Assembly (NCBI GenBank): GCA_041390145.1
Contig: JAWKQM010000009.1
Location: 62,001-126,000 of the forward strand
DNA length: 64,000 nt
Reading direction: 5' to 3'
Source of the DNA: Gemmatimonadales bacterium
GTDB taxonomy: Bacteria > Gemmatimonadota > Gemmatimonadetes > Gemmatimonadales > GWC2-71-9
The notes under the pieces were generated by a model, which was not told the DNA's origin, searched no databases, and saw only the letters and a program-made list of their open reading frames with translations. The position numbers and the translations under genes were made by a program. Positions 7,621 through 16,363 of this stretch are shown here, in pieces (positions within the stretch are counted from its first letter, which is position 1; the number at the start of each line of letters is the position of its first letter).

Positions 7621-10593
7621 TTGACCGACCCACTGCCCCGCCTCGCCGCCGCCCTCGCCGACCGCTACCGCATCGAGCGCGAGCTCGGCGCCGGCGGCAT
7701 GGCTACGGTGTACCTGGCGGAGGACCTCAAACACAAGCGGAAGGTGGCCATCAAGGTCCTGAAGCCGGAGCTGGCCGCGGCGATGGGCGCTGATCGGTTC
7801 CTCAGGGAAATCGAGACCACGGCGCGGCTGCATCATCCGAACATCCTGCCGCTCTTCGATAGCGGGGAAGCGGGAAAGCGGGACACCGGCGAGGGAGGCC
7901 TCCTCTACTATGTGATGCCGTTGGTGGAGGGTGAGTCCCTCCGCGACCGGCTCGACCGCGAGAAGCAGCTTCCGATCGACGACGCACTCCAGATCACCCG
8001 CGAAGTGGCCGACGCGCTCCGCTATGCGCACAGTCGCGGCATCATTCACCGCGACATCAAGCCAGAAAACATCCTTCTCGAGGGCGGCCATGCCCTGGTC
8101 GCCGACTTCGGCATCGCCAAGGCGGTCACCGCAGCCGACGGCGAGACGCTCACCCAGACCGGGATGAGCATCGGCACCCCGCACTACATGAGCCCCGAGC
8201 AGTCCGCCGGTGAGTCCGACCTCGACGGCCGGAGCGATCTCTACGCCCTCGGCTCCGTCCTCTACGAAATGCTGGCGGGGGAACCGCCCTACACCGGCCC
8301 CAGCGCGCAGGCCATCATCGCCAAGCGACTGATGGAGCCGGTGCCGCGCGTCTCGGTGGTGCGCGAGACCGTGCCGCCCCACATCGAACGCGCACTGACC
8401 CGTGTGATGGCCAAGGCGCCGGCCGACCGCTACCCGACGGCCGATGCGTTCCTGACCGCCCTGCAGGACACCACCACGACAGCCGGCACGGTGGCCACCG
8501 CGAGCAGACCTCGCGGCTCACGGTCGTACCTCCGCCGCGCGCTCGCCGCCGCGGCCGTCGTGATCGCCGTCGTCGCCGGGTACTTCTTGCTGCGGAGCAC
8601 CGCACCCGAAGGCCCGCTGTCGCCTGACGTGATTGCCGTCCTTCCCTTTACCGTCCGCGGCAATCCCGGCCTCGATTACCTCGGCGAGGGGATGGTGGAC
8701 CTGATGAGCGCCAAGCTCGACGGCGCCGATCCGCTGAGCGCCGTCAATCCGCGGGTGGTCATTTCGCTGGTGAAGACAAAGCAGGTGGATGTCGCCGATC
8801 CGGCCTCGGTGCAGAAGGCGGCCGAACAGCTTGGTGCCGGTCGCTATGTCACGGGAGAGGTGCTGGAGGTCGGTGGACGCGTGCAGCTGATTGCCTACCT
8901 CCACGACACCGATCGCCCCGATGCCACGCCCGAGCGCGCGACGGCGGAGGGCCAGCCCGATCAGCTCCTCGACGTGATCGACGGGCTCGCCGTGGAACTC
9001 CTATCGAGCACCATGTCAGGTGCCTCCGATCGGATCAAGAAGGTGGCAACGGCCACCAGCGCGTCACTGCCCGCCACCAAGGAATTCCTGCAGGGAGAGC
9101 GGCTGCTGCGTGTCGGCGCCTATCGCGAGGCCGCCGAGGCGTACGATCGGGCCGTGGCGCTGGACACCGCCTTTGCCCTGGCCTGGTACCGGAAGAGTGT
9201 CGCGGCGGACTGGATCGACGGGCTCGACGTGCGCAGTTCGGCGGACCGCGCCTGGAGCTACGCCGATCGCTTCTCTCCTCGCGACCGTCAGCTCGTCTCG
9301 GCGCTGCGCCACCGCCGCCACGGCGAGAACCACCAGGCCGCGCAGGAATACGCCGCGCAGCTCCACACCTGGCCTGACGAGGTGGAGGGGCAGGTGCAGA
9401 TGGGGGAGATCCTCTTTCACGACAACCCCCGGCTCGGGCGACCGATGGCCGAGGCGATTCCCGTCTTCGAGCATGCCCTGGCCCTCGAGAATTCCAATGC
9501 CAACGCGCGGATTCACCTGGCGCGGCTCTACGCCATGTACGGCAACATCGACTCCCTCCGCGAGACGGTGCGACACTTCACCGCCGAGAACGCGGAAAGC
9601 GAGCGGACCTTCGAGGTGCAGGCCATCCTGGCCTGGACCGTGGGGGATACCGCCCTGCAGACCGACATCCTTCGGCGGATCGGGGATTTCCCTGCGTACT
9701 ATCGCTTCTACGCCGTGCACGGTGTCGCGCGGTTCGCCAAGAATGCCACTGGCGCCCAGGAGCTTCTGCGCGGGTACGAGGGGAGCGAGCCGTGGGTCGT
9801 CATTCAGACTCCCAACCTGCTCATCACCCAGGGAAAACTCGACGGCCTTCGCCGGTTCATGGCGACGATTCCAGGGGGGCGAACGCCTAACTGGGATATG
9901 TACGAGGCGTTCCTCTGGACGTCGGGTACCGTGCCCGCCGACACGGTACGGATGAACCAGCTGCTGCACTCGATTCGGACCGCGGCCCCAATGGAAATTC
10001 AGGGCACCCGCTGGCTTCCCCCATACTACGACCTCACGCTCGCGCTCGCCGCCTTCGAGCGTGACTATCACACCGCCCTGCTCCTCATCCATCTCGACCG
10101 CCCCGACGAGGCACGCCGCGTCATCGCGACGATGAATCGCGCTGATTCCTTTCCCGGGCTCGGACAGACGAAGCGAGAGGCGATCAGTTCACTCGAGGCG
10201 GAGCTGGCGTATCGCAATGGCAACGCCGATCAGGCGCTGAACCTCCTGCGGACCGTGAACTATGAGGTGCCCCACGCTGCCACGGTGCTGCCCATGATCG
10301 ATGGTGCCCGGGGCCGGTTCCTGCGGGCGGAGCTGGAGCTGTCCGCCGGCGATACCGCCACCGCCATGGGCTTCTACCACGGCCTCGACGACAGCTGGAG
10401 CCCCTTTGACACCCCCTTCCGCCCGCTCGTCTATGCGCGGCTGGGTGCCATCGCCGAGGCGCGGGGGCGGAAGGCCGAGGCAATCGACTATTATTCGCGA
10501 CTTCTCGACCTATATAAGGACGCGGACCCCATCTATGCGGCCGAGCGGGAAACGATCCTGCAGCGGCGGAACGCATTGCTGGGGCCGCGGTAA
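7621..10593 (+). CDS. Serine/threonine protein kinase K3 with TolB-like domain and TPR region
   Basis: 990 residues from TTG at 7621. The kinase domain has GAGGMATVY, Lys45, HRDIKPENILL (about Asp145), DFGIA and GTPHYMSPEQ. A basic stretch and one transmembrane span (ALAAAAVVIAVVAGYFLL, about 305-325) are followed by VIAVLPFTVRGNPGLDYLGE, the start of a TolB-N/FlgO-like module, and then a long helical TPR-type region to the end. There is no propeller, unlike the neighbours. A seven-residue insertion (GKRDTGE) sits in the hinge-side region relative to K2. The TTG is preferred over an upstream ATG at 7540 because CGGAG lies seven bases before it and all paralogues start at this place. The leader and first 45 or so codons closely match K4. 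Confidence 0.88.
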   Translation: MTDPLPRLAAALADRYRIERELGAGGMATVYLAEDLKHKRKVAIKVLKPELAAAMGADRFLREIETTARLHHPNILPLFDSGEAGKRDTGEGGLLYYVMPLVEGESLRDRLDREKQLPIDDALQITREVADALRYAHSRGIIHRDIKPENILLEGGHALVADFGIAKAVTAADGETLTQTGMSIGTPHYMSPEQSAGESDLDGRSDLYALGSVLYEMLAGEPPYTGPSAQAIIAKRLMEPVPRVSVVRETVPPHIERALTRVMAKAPADRYPTADAFLTALQDTTTTAGTVATASRPRGSRSYLRRALAAAAVVIAVVAGYFLLRSTAPEGPLSPDVIAVLPFTVRGNPGLDYLGEGMVDLMSAKLDGADPLSAVNPRVVISLVKTKQVDVADPASVQKAAEQLGAGRYVTGEVLEVGGRVQLIAYLHDTDRPDATPERATAEGQPDQLLDVIDGLAVELLSSTMSGASDRIKKVATATSASLPATKEFLQGERLLRVGAYREAAEAYDRAVALDTAFALAWYRKSVAADWIDGLDVRSSADRAWSYADRFSPRDRQLVSALRHRRHGENHQAAQEYAAQLHTWPDEVEGQVQMGEILFHDNPRLGRPMAEAIPVFEHALALENSNANARIHLARLYAMYGNIDSLRETVRHFTAENAESERTFEVQAILAWTVGDTALQTDILRRIGDFPAYYRFYAVHGVARFAKNATGAQELLRGYEGSEPWVVIQTPNLLITQGKLDGLRRFMATIPGGRTPNWDMYEAFLWTSGTVPADTVRMNQLLHSIRTAAPMEIQGTRWLPPYYDLTLALAAFERDYHTALLLIHLDRPDEARRVIATMNRADSFPGLGQTKREAISSLEAELAYRNGNADQALNLLRTVNYEVPHAATVLPMIDGARGRFLRAELELSAGDTATAMGFYHGLDDSWSPFDTPFRPLVYARLGAIAEARGRKAEAIDYYSRLLDLYKDADPIYAAERETILQRRNALLGPR

Positions 10594-10612
10594 GACTAGA
10601 GCCCCGCCCGGG

Positions 10613-10772
10613 CTCGTCGCTAAAGCGACGGCTCGGCTGATGTCGCTAAAGCGACACGACCCACATACACTGATGTCCCTTTGCGTTCTTTGCGTCTCTT
10701 TGCGCCTTTGCGGTAAGTGTTGTTCACGCGAAGCCGCGAAGACCGCGAATGTCTTTTGATGGGAGTAATGGG
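10613..10772 (+). promoter_or_regulatory. 160-bp leader of K4, homologous to the K3 leader
   Basis: Gapless homologue of 7461-7620, with two perfect GTCGCTAAAGCGAC palindromes (10616-10629, 10642-10655), a run of TTTGCG-type repeats, the counterpart TTCACGCGAAGCCGCGAAG, and GGGAG seven bases before the TTG start at 10773. The similarity continues into the coding sequence for roughly 140 bases and then falls off. Confidence 0.7.
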
Positions 10773-13415
10773 TTGACCGATCCACTGCCCCGCCTCTCCG
10801 CCGCCCTCGCCGACCGCTACCGCATCGAGCGCGAGCTCGGCGCGGGCGGCATGGCCACGGTGTACCTGGCCGAGGACCTCAAACACCGGCGCAAGGTGGC
10901 GATCAAGGTGCTCCGCGCCGAGCTGGCGGCCGTCATCGGCGCCGAGCGGTTCGTCACCGAGATCACCACCACGGCTAACCTCCAGCATCCCCACATCCTG
11001 GCGCTCCACGACAGCGGCGAGGCCAACGGCTTCCTCTTCTACGTGATGCCGTACGTGGAGGGGGAATCGCTCCGGGACCGGCTGAGCCGGGAAAAGCAGC
11101 TGCCGATCGCCGATGCGGTGCGGATTGCCGGCGAGGTGGCCGGCGCCCTCGACTACGCCCACCGCCAGGGCGTCATCCACCGCGACATCAAGCCCGAAAA
11201 CATCCTGCTGCACGACGGGCGCGCTCTCGTGGCCGATTTCGGCATCGCGCTCGCCGCCACCAGCGCCGGATCCCGGATGACGGAAACCGGGATGTCCCTC
11301 GGCACGCCGCACTACATGAGCCCCGAACAGGCGATGGGAGAGCGGCAGCTCGATGCCCGCACCGACGTGTATGCGCTGGGGTGCGTGCTCTACGAAATGC
11401 TGGCCGGCGACCCGCCCTTCACCGGGAGCACCGCGCAGGCAATCGTCGCCAAGGTGATGACCGAACGGCCGACCGCCCTCTCGACGGTGCGCGACACGGT
11501 GCCGGAAGAGGTGGAGGACGCCGTCCTCACGTCGCTGGCAAAGTTGCCTGCCGACCGGTTCGCCACCGCCGCGGAGTTCGCCGCGGCGCTCCAGGGCCAG
11601 GGCACGGGGCCCATGAGGCGAGTCCGGCCTCTCGGCCCAGCTGCCCCGCTGCCCCGCCGCCTCGTACCGATGCTCCTTGTCGCAGCGATCGCGTTAGCTC
11701 TCTGGGGCTGGCTCCGCCCGCAGCGCGCGCCCCCGTCATCTCCGCCGTCCCGGCTGGCCATCCCGACGCCCACGCTCGGCGGCTCGAGCACCGGCCTGCA
11801 GCGGCAGGTCGCCATCACCCCGGACGGAAGCACCATTCTCTACACCGCAGTGGCCGAGGGCGGGAACTACACGATGGCCCGCGCGCTCGACGAGACCGAG
11901 GCTGCCGTCGTGCCAAGTATTCCCCAGTTCGTGGCGGGATACGCCATTTCCAAGGATGGCCGGGAGTTCGTGGCGACGAGCTTCACGAGCCGTGCCTCGT
12001 CCCGGTTCCCCATCGGCGGCGGGACCGCAAAGCCCATCCCCGCCGACCTGGATGTCAATGGCTACTACGCCTGGGCGGACGATGGGGCGCTCTGGTTCGG
12101 GGCGCTCCAGAACATGAGCGAAGGGACCGCGCGGCTTTCACAGGACGACCGGATCACGCATCCCTTCGGAACCAAGAACGCCGATCTGGTCCCGATGTTC
12201 ATCCTGCCCGGCGACAAGACGGCAATTGCCGCCCGCAAGAATCTCGGCACGGCATCGGGCCCGGCGTTCCTGCTGGACCTCAAGACCGGCGAGGCGACCC
12301 CGCTCATCGACCAGAACGTGGTCGACATCAAGTTCGCGGCGGGGTTCGTGGTCTACGCCCTGACCAACGGCAACCTCGAGGCGGTGCCCTTCGATCTCTC
12401 CACGAAGAAGGTCACTGGCAGTCCTGTCACGATTGCCACCGGCGTCTCGCTCACCGGAACCGGGGTCGCCCAGTTCGACGTGGCCACCAACGGCACGGTG
12501 GTCTACGTGCCGGAGGACCCCCGCTCCCTCGTGCTCGTCGACCGGTCGGGGGCAATGCGCACAGCCGTCGCGGAGGGCCACAACTACCATTCCCCCCGCT
12601 TCTCGCCCGATGGACAGCGGGTGGCGGTGGACTTCACCACCGCGGACGGTCGGGATGTCTGGCTGCTTCGTCTCGCCGACGGCACCCTGACCCGCACCAC
12701 CTTCCTCCGGGACGGGCATGATCCGACCTGGAGCCCCGACGGACGCTTCCTCTCCTTCCTGTCGACCCGGAGCGGCGCCCTCGGCATCTACCGCATCCGT
12801 CCGGGCAGCACCGAGCCGGCAGAATCGCTCTTTGCGTCGCCTCAACTCGGGTACACCGGGGTCTGGCTCAAGGACGAGAGCGCGATCGTCACCGCCGGGA
12901 CGACCCTGGAAGGCGGCTCGCGCACCGACATCGGCATCATCCGGAACGGCGGCCGCGGGCCGATCGACCCGCTGGTGGCCACGCGATTTGAAGAGCAGTA
13001 TCCAGCCGTCTCTCCCGATGACAAGTGGCTCGCCTTCGCCTCGTCACAGTCGGGCCGCGAGGAGGTGTACGTGCGCCGCCTGGACGGGACCGGAGAGCAG
13101 GTGCAGATCTCCCTCGCGGGCGGGGCGGAACCGGTGTGGGGGCCGAACGGGCGCGAGCTGTTCTATCGGGCGTCCAACGGCAGCGGCGTCGACCTGGTGA
13201 TGGCGACCCTCCAGGTCATCCCCACGGTCCAGGTGCTCAGCCGGCAGCCACTCTTCGCGGTATCCGACATCGGAACCGCCACACCGCACGCCAACTACGA
13301 CATCTCGCCCGACGGCAAGACCTTCGTGATGGTCCGCCTCAACCCGGCGTCCCGGATCATGGTCATCCAGAACCTGCCCGGGCTGGTGGCGAAGCTGCGG
13401 GGAAATACTCCCTAG
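10773..13415 (+). CDS. Serine/threonine protein kinase K4 with beta-propeller sensor (apparent chimera)
   Basis: 880 residues from TTG at 10773. The first 45 or so residues (MTDPLPRLSAALADRYRIER through EDLKHRRKVAIKV) match K3, whereas from AELAAVIGAERF onward the kinase follows the K2/K5 type (Lys45, Asp138, Asp155). One membrane span (RRLVPMLLVAAIALALWGWL, about 290-310) leads to a propeller with blades such as SPDGQRVAVDF, SPDGRFLSFLS and SPDDKWLAFASSQSGREEVY. The propeller is most like that of K7, 25 kb away (shared FVMVR- or FALVR-type C-terminal strand, GTLTRTTFLRDGHD-type blade). The ligand is unknown. The TTG is preferred over ATG at 10749 because GGGAG stands seven bases before it. 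Confidence 0.88.
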   Translation: MTDPLPRLSAALADRYRIERELGAGGMATVYLAEDLKHRRKVAIKVLRAELAAVIGAERFVTEITTTANLQHPHILALHDSGEANGFLFYVMPYVEGESLRDRLSREKQLPIADAVRIAGEVAGALDYAHRQGVIHRDIKPENILLHDGRALVADFGIALAATSAGSRMTETGMSLGTPHYMSPEQAMGERQLDARTDVYALGCVLYEMLAGDPPFTGSTAQAIVAKVMTERPTALSTVRDTVPEEVEDAVLTSLAKLPADRFATAAEFAAALQGQGTGPMRRVRPLGPAAPLPRRLVPMLLVAAIALALWGWLRPQRAPPSSPPSRLAIPTPTLGGSSTGLQRQVAITPDGSTILYTAVAEGGNYTMARALDETEAAVVPSIPQFVAGYAISKDGREFVATSFTSRASSRFPIGGGTAKPIPADLDVNGYYAWADDGALWFGALQNMSEGTARLSQDDRITHPFGTKNADLVPMFILPGDKTAIAARKNLGTASGPAFLLDLKTGEATPLIDQNVVDIKFAAGFVVYALTNGNLEAVPFDLSTKKVTGSPVTIATGVSLTGTGVAQFDVATNGTVVYVPEDPRSLVLVDRSGAMRTAVAEGHNYHSPRFSPDGQRVAVDFTTADGRDVWLLRLADGTLTRTTFLRDGHDPTWSPDGRFLSFLSTRSGALGIYRIRPGSTEPAESLFASPQLGYTGVWLKDESAIVTAGTTLEGGSRTDIGIIRNGGRGPIDPLVATRFEEQYPAVSPDDKWLAFASSQSGREEVYVRRLDGTGEQVQISLAGGAEPVWGPNGRELFYRASNGSGVDLVMATLQVIPTVQVLSRQPLFAVSDIGTATPHANYDISPDGKTFVMVRLNPASRIMVIQNLPGLVAKLRGNTP

Positions 13416-13441
13416 CCCTCCCCCATATCTCGCGGTATCAT
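13412..13441 (+). promoter_or_regulatory. Candidate promoter for K5 (CTAGCC-N18-TATCAT)
   Basis: CTAGCC at 13412-13417 and TATCAT at 13436-13441. The 42 bases from here to the GGGTTACCC block match those upstream of K2 at about 37 positions without gaps. As at K2, the block starts within the stop codon of the preceding gene, although the preceding genes (K4 and a hydrolase) are unrelated. Confidence 0.45.
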
Positions 13442-13464
13442 AAAGGGTTACCCTGCCATCGATC

Positions 13465-13652
13465 GTCGGCTGAAGCCGGCGCTCGGCCGGTGTCGCTAAA
13501 GCGACGCGTGGGCCGCCCTCTCCGCCAAAGCGGCGCGTGAAGGTGGCGGGCAGCTGTAAGGCAATCGCCTCGGCACTCCTCGTCCAAGCGAGATGCCAGA
13601 ATCCACGTCGCTTTGGCGACACCAGCCGAGCAGTGGCTTTAGCCACTGGTCG
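13465..13652. repeat. Cluster of short palindromes in the K5 leader
   Basis: Contains CGGCTGAAGCCG near 13467, GTCGCTAAAGCGAC (13492-13505), CCGCCAAAGCGG near 13522, GTCGCTTTGGCGAC (13607-13620) and GTGGCTTTAGCCAC (13633-13646). Same family as 4658-4791 but longer; the middle (13530-13600) holds no copy I can recognise. It lies wholly in the predicted untranslated leader of K5. Confidence 0.75.
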
Positions 13653-13672
13653 AGCAGCGACCCGGAGCCCCA

Positions 13673-16363
13673 GTGACCGACGTTCTCCCTCGCCTTACTC
13701 AAGCCCTCTCCGACCGCTACCGCCTCGAGCGGGAGCTCGGCCAGGGCGGCATGGCCACCGTCTACCTGGCGCAGGACATCAAGCACAACCGGCGCGTGGC
13801 GGTCAAGGTGCTGCGGCCCGAACTGGCCGCCGTCATCGGTGCTGAGCGGTTCCTCTCCGAGATCACCACCACCGCCAACCTCCAGCATCCGCACATCCTG
13901 CCCCTGTTCGACAGCGGCGAGGCCGACGGCTTCCTCTTCTATGTCATGCCATATGTCGAGGGTGAGACGGTACGGGACCGGATCAGCCGCGAGAAGCAGC
14001 TCCCGGTGGATGACGCCGTCCGCATCACCACCGAGGTCGCCTCGGCGCTCGACTACGCCCACCGCCATGGCGTCATCCACCGCGACATCAAGCCCGAGAA
14101 CATCCTGCTGCACGACGGCTCCGCCCTCGTGGCCGACTTCGGCATCGCGCTCGCCGTGAGCACCGCCGGTACCCGGATGACTGAGACCGGGATGAGTCTC
14201 GGCACGCCGCACTACATGAGTCCCGAGCAGGCAATGGGGGAGCGGGAGATCACGGCGCGTTCCGACGTCTACGCCCTGGGCTGCGTGCTCTACGAGATGC
14301 TCACTGGCGATCCGCCGTTTACCGGGAGCACGGCGCAGGCCATCGTGGCGCGGGTCGTCACCGAGACGCCGCGGCCGATGCTCCCGCAGCGCAGCACCAT
14401 CCCGCTGCATATCGAGGCCGCCGTCCTCACTTCACTGCAGAAGCTGCCGGCCGACCGCTTCAAGACCGCGGCGGAGTTCTCCGAGGCGCTCGCCGACTCT
14501 GGCTACGCCTCGAAGACGACGGTCATGATGACGGCGGCGACGGGGCGCGGACGTTGGTCCGGCCTCGCCATCCCGCTGGCCGTCGTCGCGGCAATCGCCA
14601 CAATCGCCGCACTCTGGGGATGGATCCGGCCGGAGCCGCCCCGGCCCGTCGCACGGTATGGACTCGGGTTCCCGGATGGCCAGGCCCCGACCCTGCAGAT
14701 GGCGCTCTCCCCCGACGGGGCTCGATTGGCGTACGTGGGCCCCGGGCCGGATGGGCAAGACCGACTCTGGATCAAGGAACGGGCCCAGTACGCCGCCACA
14801 CCGCTCGCGGGGACGGAAGCCGTCGTGACGCCGACCTTTTCCCCCGATGGGCAGTGGGTCGCATTCGACCAGCTCGGACAGCTACGGAAGATGCCCATCA
14901 TTGGGGGGGCGGCGATCACGCTGGCCGATTCGACCCTCTTCCCGCTCGCGGCATGGCTCGATGACGGCACCCTCGTCTTTTCGCGTCAGGATTTCACCCT
15001 GGGCAGAGTCTCGGAGGCCGGCGGGACCGTGACCGTCGTCTGGCGCCCGGACTCCGTGCAGGGGTTCCAGCGCGCCCCCGTCTTTCCGACCGCCCTCCCG
15101 GGGGCGCGGGGGGTGCTCTTTTCGCTGTGCACCGCCAACTGCGTGCAATCGGAGGTCTGGGTGCTCGACCTGAAGTCGGGCGACGCCCACATCCTCGTTC
15201 CCAATGCCGTCAAGGGGTGGTATCTCCCGAGCGGGCAGCTCGTGTACGTCCGCGCCGATGGAAGCGTCCTGGCCGCCCCCTTCGACCTGAAACGGCTCGA
15301 GATGACTGGCGCGTCCGTCCCGGTACTCGACGACGTGGCCATGCTCTTCGGCGTCTTCCCGAACCTGACGTTCAGCGCCAGCGGCACGATGCTGATGCAG
15401 GTGGGCAACGGATCCGGGGAGATCCCGCTGTACGAGATGGCCTGGATCGACCGGACCGGACGAGTGACGCAGCTCGACTCCAGCTGGACCTTCCGTCACT
15501 CCCAGTCCAACGGCAACGTCGGCTGGTCGCTCTCTCCCGACGGCCGGCGGATCGCCATCGGGCTCAACACCAACTCCGGCGACGATATCTGGATCAGGGA
15601 CCTGGTAAACGGCACTCTCTCTCGGCTCACCTTCGACAGCACCTCCGAAGAACGGCCCCGGTGGACCCCCGACGGGAAGTCGGTCACCTACATCGTCGAC
15701 GGGCTCGACTTGCTCCGCCAGCGGCCCGCCGACGGGACCGGCAAGGAGCAGATCCTCATCGAGACCTCGCCACTCATCCTCCTTGAAGGCTCCTGGTCGG
15801 CGGACGGCAAGTGGCTGCTGCTGCGGGTCGGCGGCAACGGCCCGACCAAGCAGCGCAACATTCTCGCTTTCCAGCCCGGGGTGGACAGCGCGCCGCAGGA
15901 ACTGCTTGCCAGTTCGCAGGCCGACGAATCGGCGCCCGCGCTCTCCCCCGATGGCAAGTGGCTTGCCTACGCCTCGGACGAGACTGGCCGGAGCGAGGTG
16001 TACATTCGACCGTTCCCCAACGTCGATGACGGGAAGTGGCAGGTCTCGACCAGCGGCGGTCAGGCGCCGCTCTGGGCCCACAGCGGCCGGGAGCTCTTCT
16101 ACGTGGACGCCGCCCGCAACATGATGATGGTGCCGGTGCCGGCGGCGGGGCCGTCGCAGATGGGCGCCCGCGTCAAGCTCTTCACGCTCGGGAACGACGT
16201 CTTCCTGAACCCGAATGAGTGGTACACCCCGTTCGATATCTCGCCTGACGACAAGCGATTCCTGATGTCCCGCCTGGTGTCCGCCGGAGCCGCCGAGACA
16301 CCGACCTTCCTCCTGGTCGAGAACTGGTTCAACGAGGTCAAGGCGAAGGTGGGCAAGCAATGA
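13673..16363 (+). CDS. Serine/threonine protein kinase K5 with beta-propeller sensor
   Basis: 896 residues from GTG at 13673 (MTDVLPRLTQ). The catalytic half is nearly the same as K2: GQGGMATVY, Lys45, HRDIKPENILL, DFGIA, GTPHYMSPEQ. A membrane span (GLAIPLAVVAAIATIAALWG, about 298-317) is followed by an outside propeller with SPDGARLAYVG, SPDGQWVAFD, SPDGRRIAIG and SPDGKWLAYASDETGRSEVY blades. A CTANC pair (LCTANCVQSE) in mid-propeller could form a disulfide. The stop codon overlaps the ATG of K6 by 4 bases. K5, K6 and K8 share the propeller subtype and a W/F-F-x-E-L/V-K-type C-terminus. The ligand is unknown. Confidence 0.9.
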   Translation: MTDVLPRLTQALSDRYRLERELGQGGMATVYLAQDIKHNRRVAVKVLRPELAAVIGAERFLSEITTTANLQHPHILPLFDSGEADGFLFYVMPYVEGETVRDRISREKQLPVDDAVRITTEVASALDYAHRHGVIHRDIKPENILLHDGSALVADFGIALAVSTAGTRMTETGMSLGTPHYMSPEQAMGEREITARSDVYALGCVLYEMLTGDPPFTGSTAQAIVARVVTETPRPMLPQRSTIPLHIEAAVLTSLQKLPADRFKTAAEFSEALADSGYASKTTVMMTAATGRGRWSGLAIPLAVVAAIATIAALWGWIRPEPPRPVARYGLGFPDGQAPTLQMALSPDGARLAYVGPGPDGQDRLWIKERAQYAATPLAGTEAVVTPTFSPDGQWVAFDQLGQLRKMPIIGGAAITLADSTLFPLAAWLDDGTLVFSRQDFTLGRVSEAGGTVTVVWRPDSVQGFQRAPVFPTALPGARGVLFSLCTANCVQSEVWVLDLKSGDAHILVPNAVKGWYLPSGQLVYVRADGSVLAAPFDLKRLEMTGASVPVLDDVAMLFGVFPNLTFSASGTMLMQVGNGSGEIPLYEMAWIDRTGRVTQLDSSWTFRHSQSNGNVGWSLSPDGRRIAIGLNTNSGDDIWIRDLVNGTLSRLTFDSTSEERPRWTPDGKSVTYIVDGLDLLRQRPADGTGKEQILIETSPLILLEGSWSADGKWLLLRVGGNGPTKQRNILAFQPGVDSAPQELLASSQADESAPALSPDGKWLAYASDETGRSEVYIRPFPNVDDGKWQVSTSGGQAPLWAHSGRELFYVDAARNMMMVPVPAAGPSQMGARVKLFTLGNDVFLNPNEWYTPFDISPDDKRFLMSRLVSAGAAETPTFLLVENWFNEVKAKVGKQ

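Noticed and set aside
13465..13652. Repeated palindromes considered as a CRISPR array
   Set aside because: Repeats are 12-14 bases, differ in arms and have irregular spacing; there are no cas genes.
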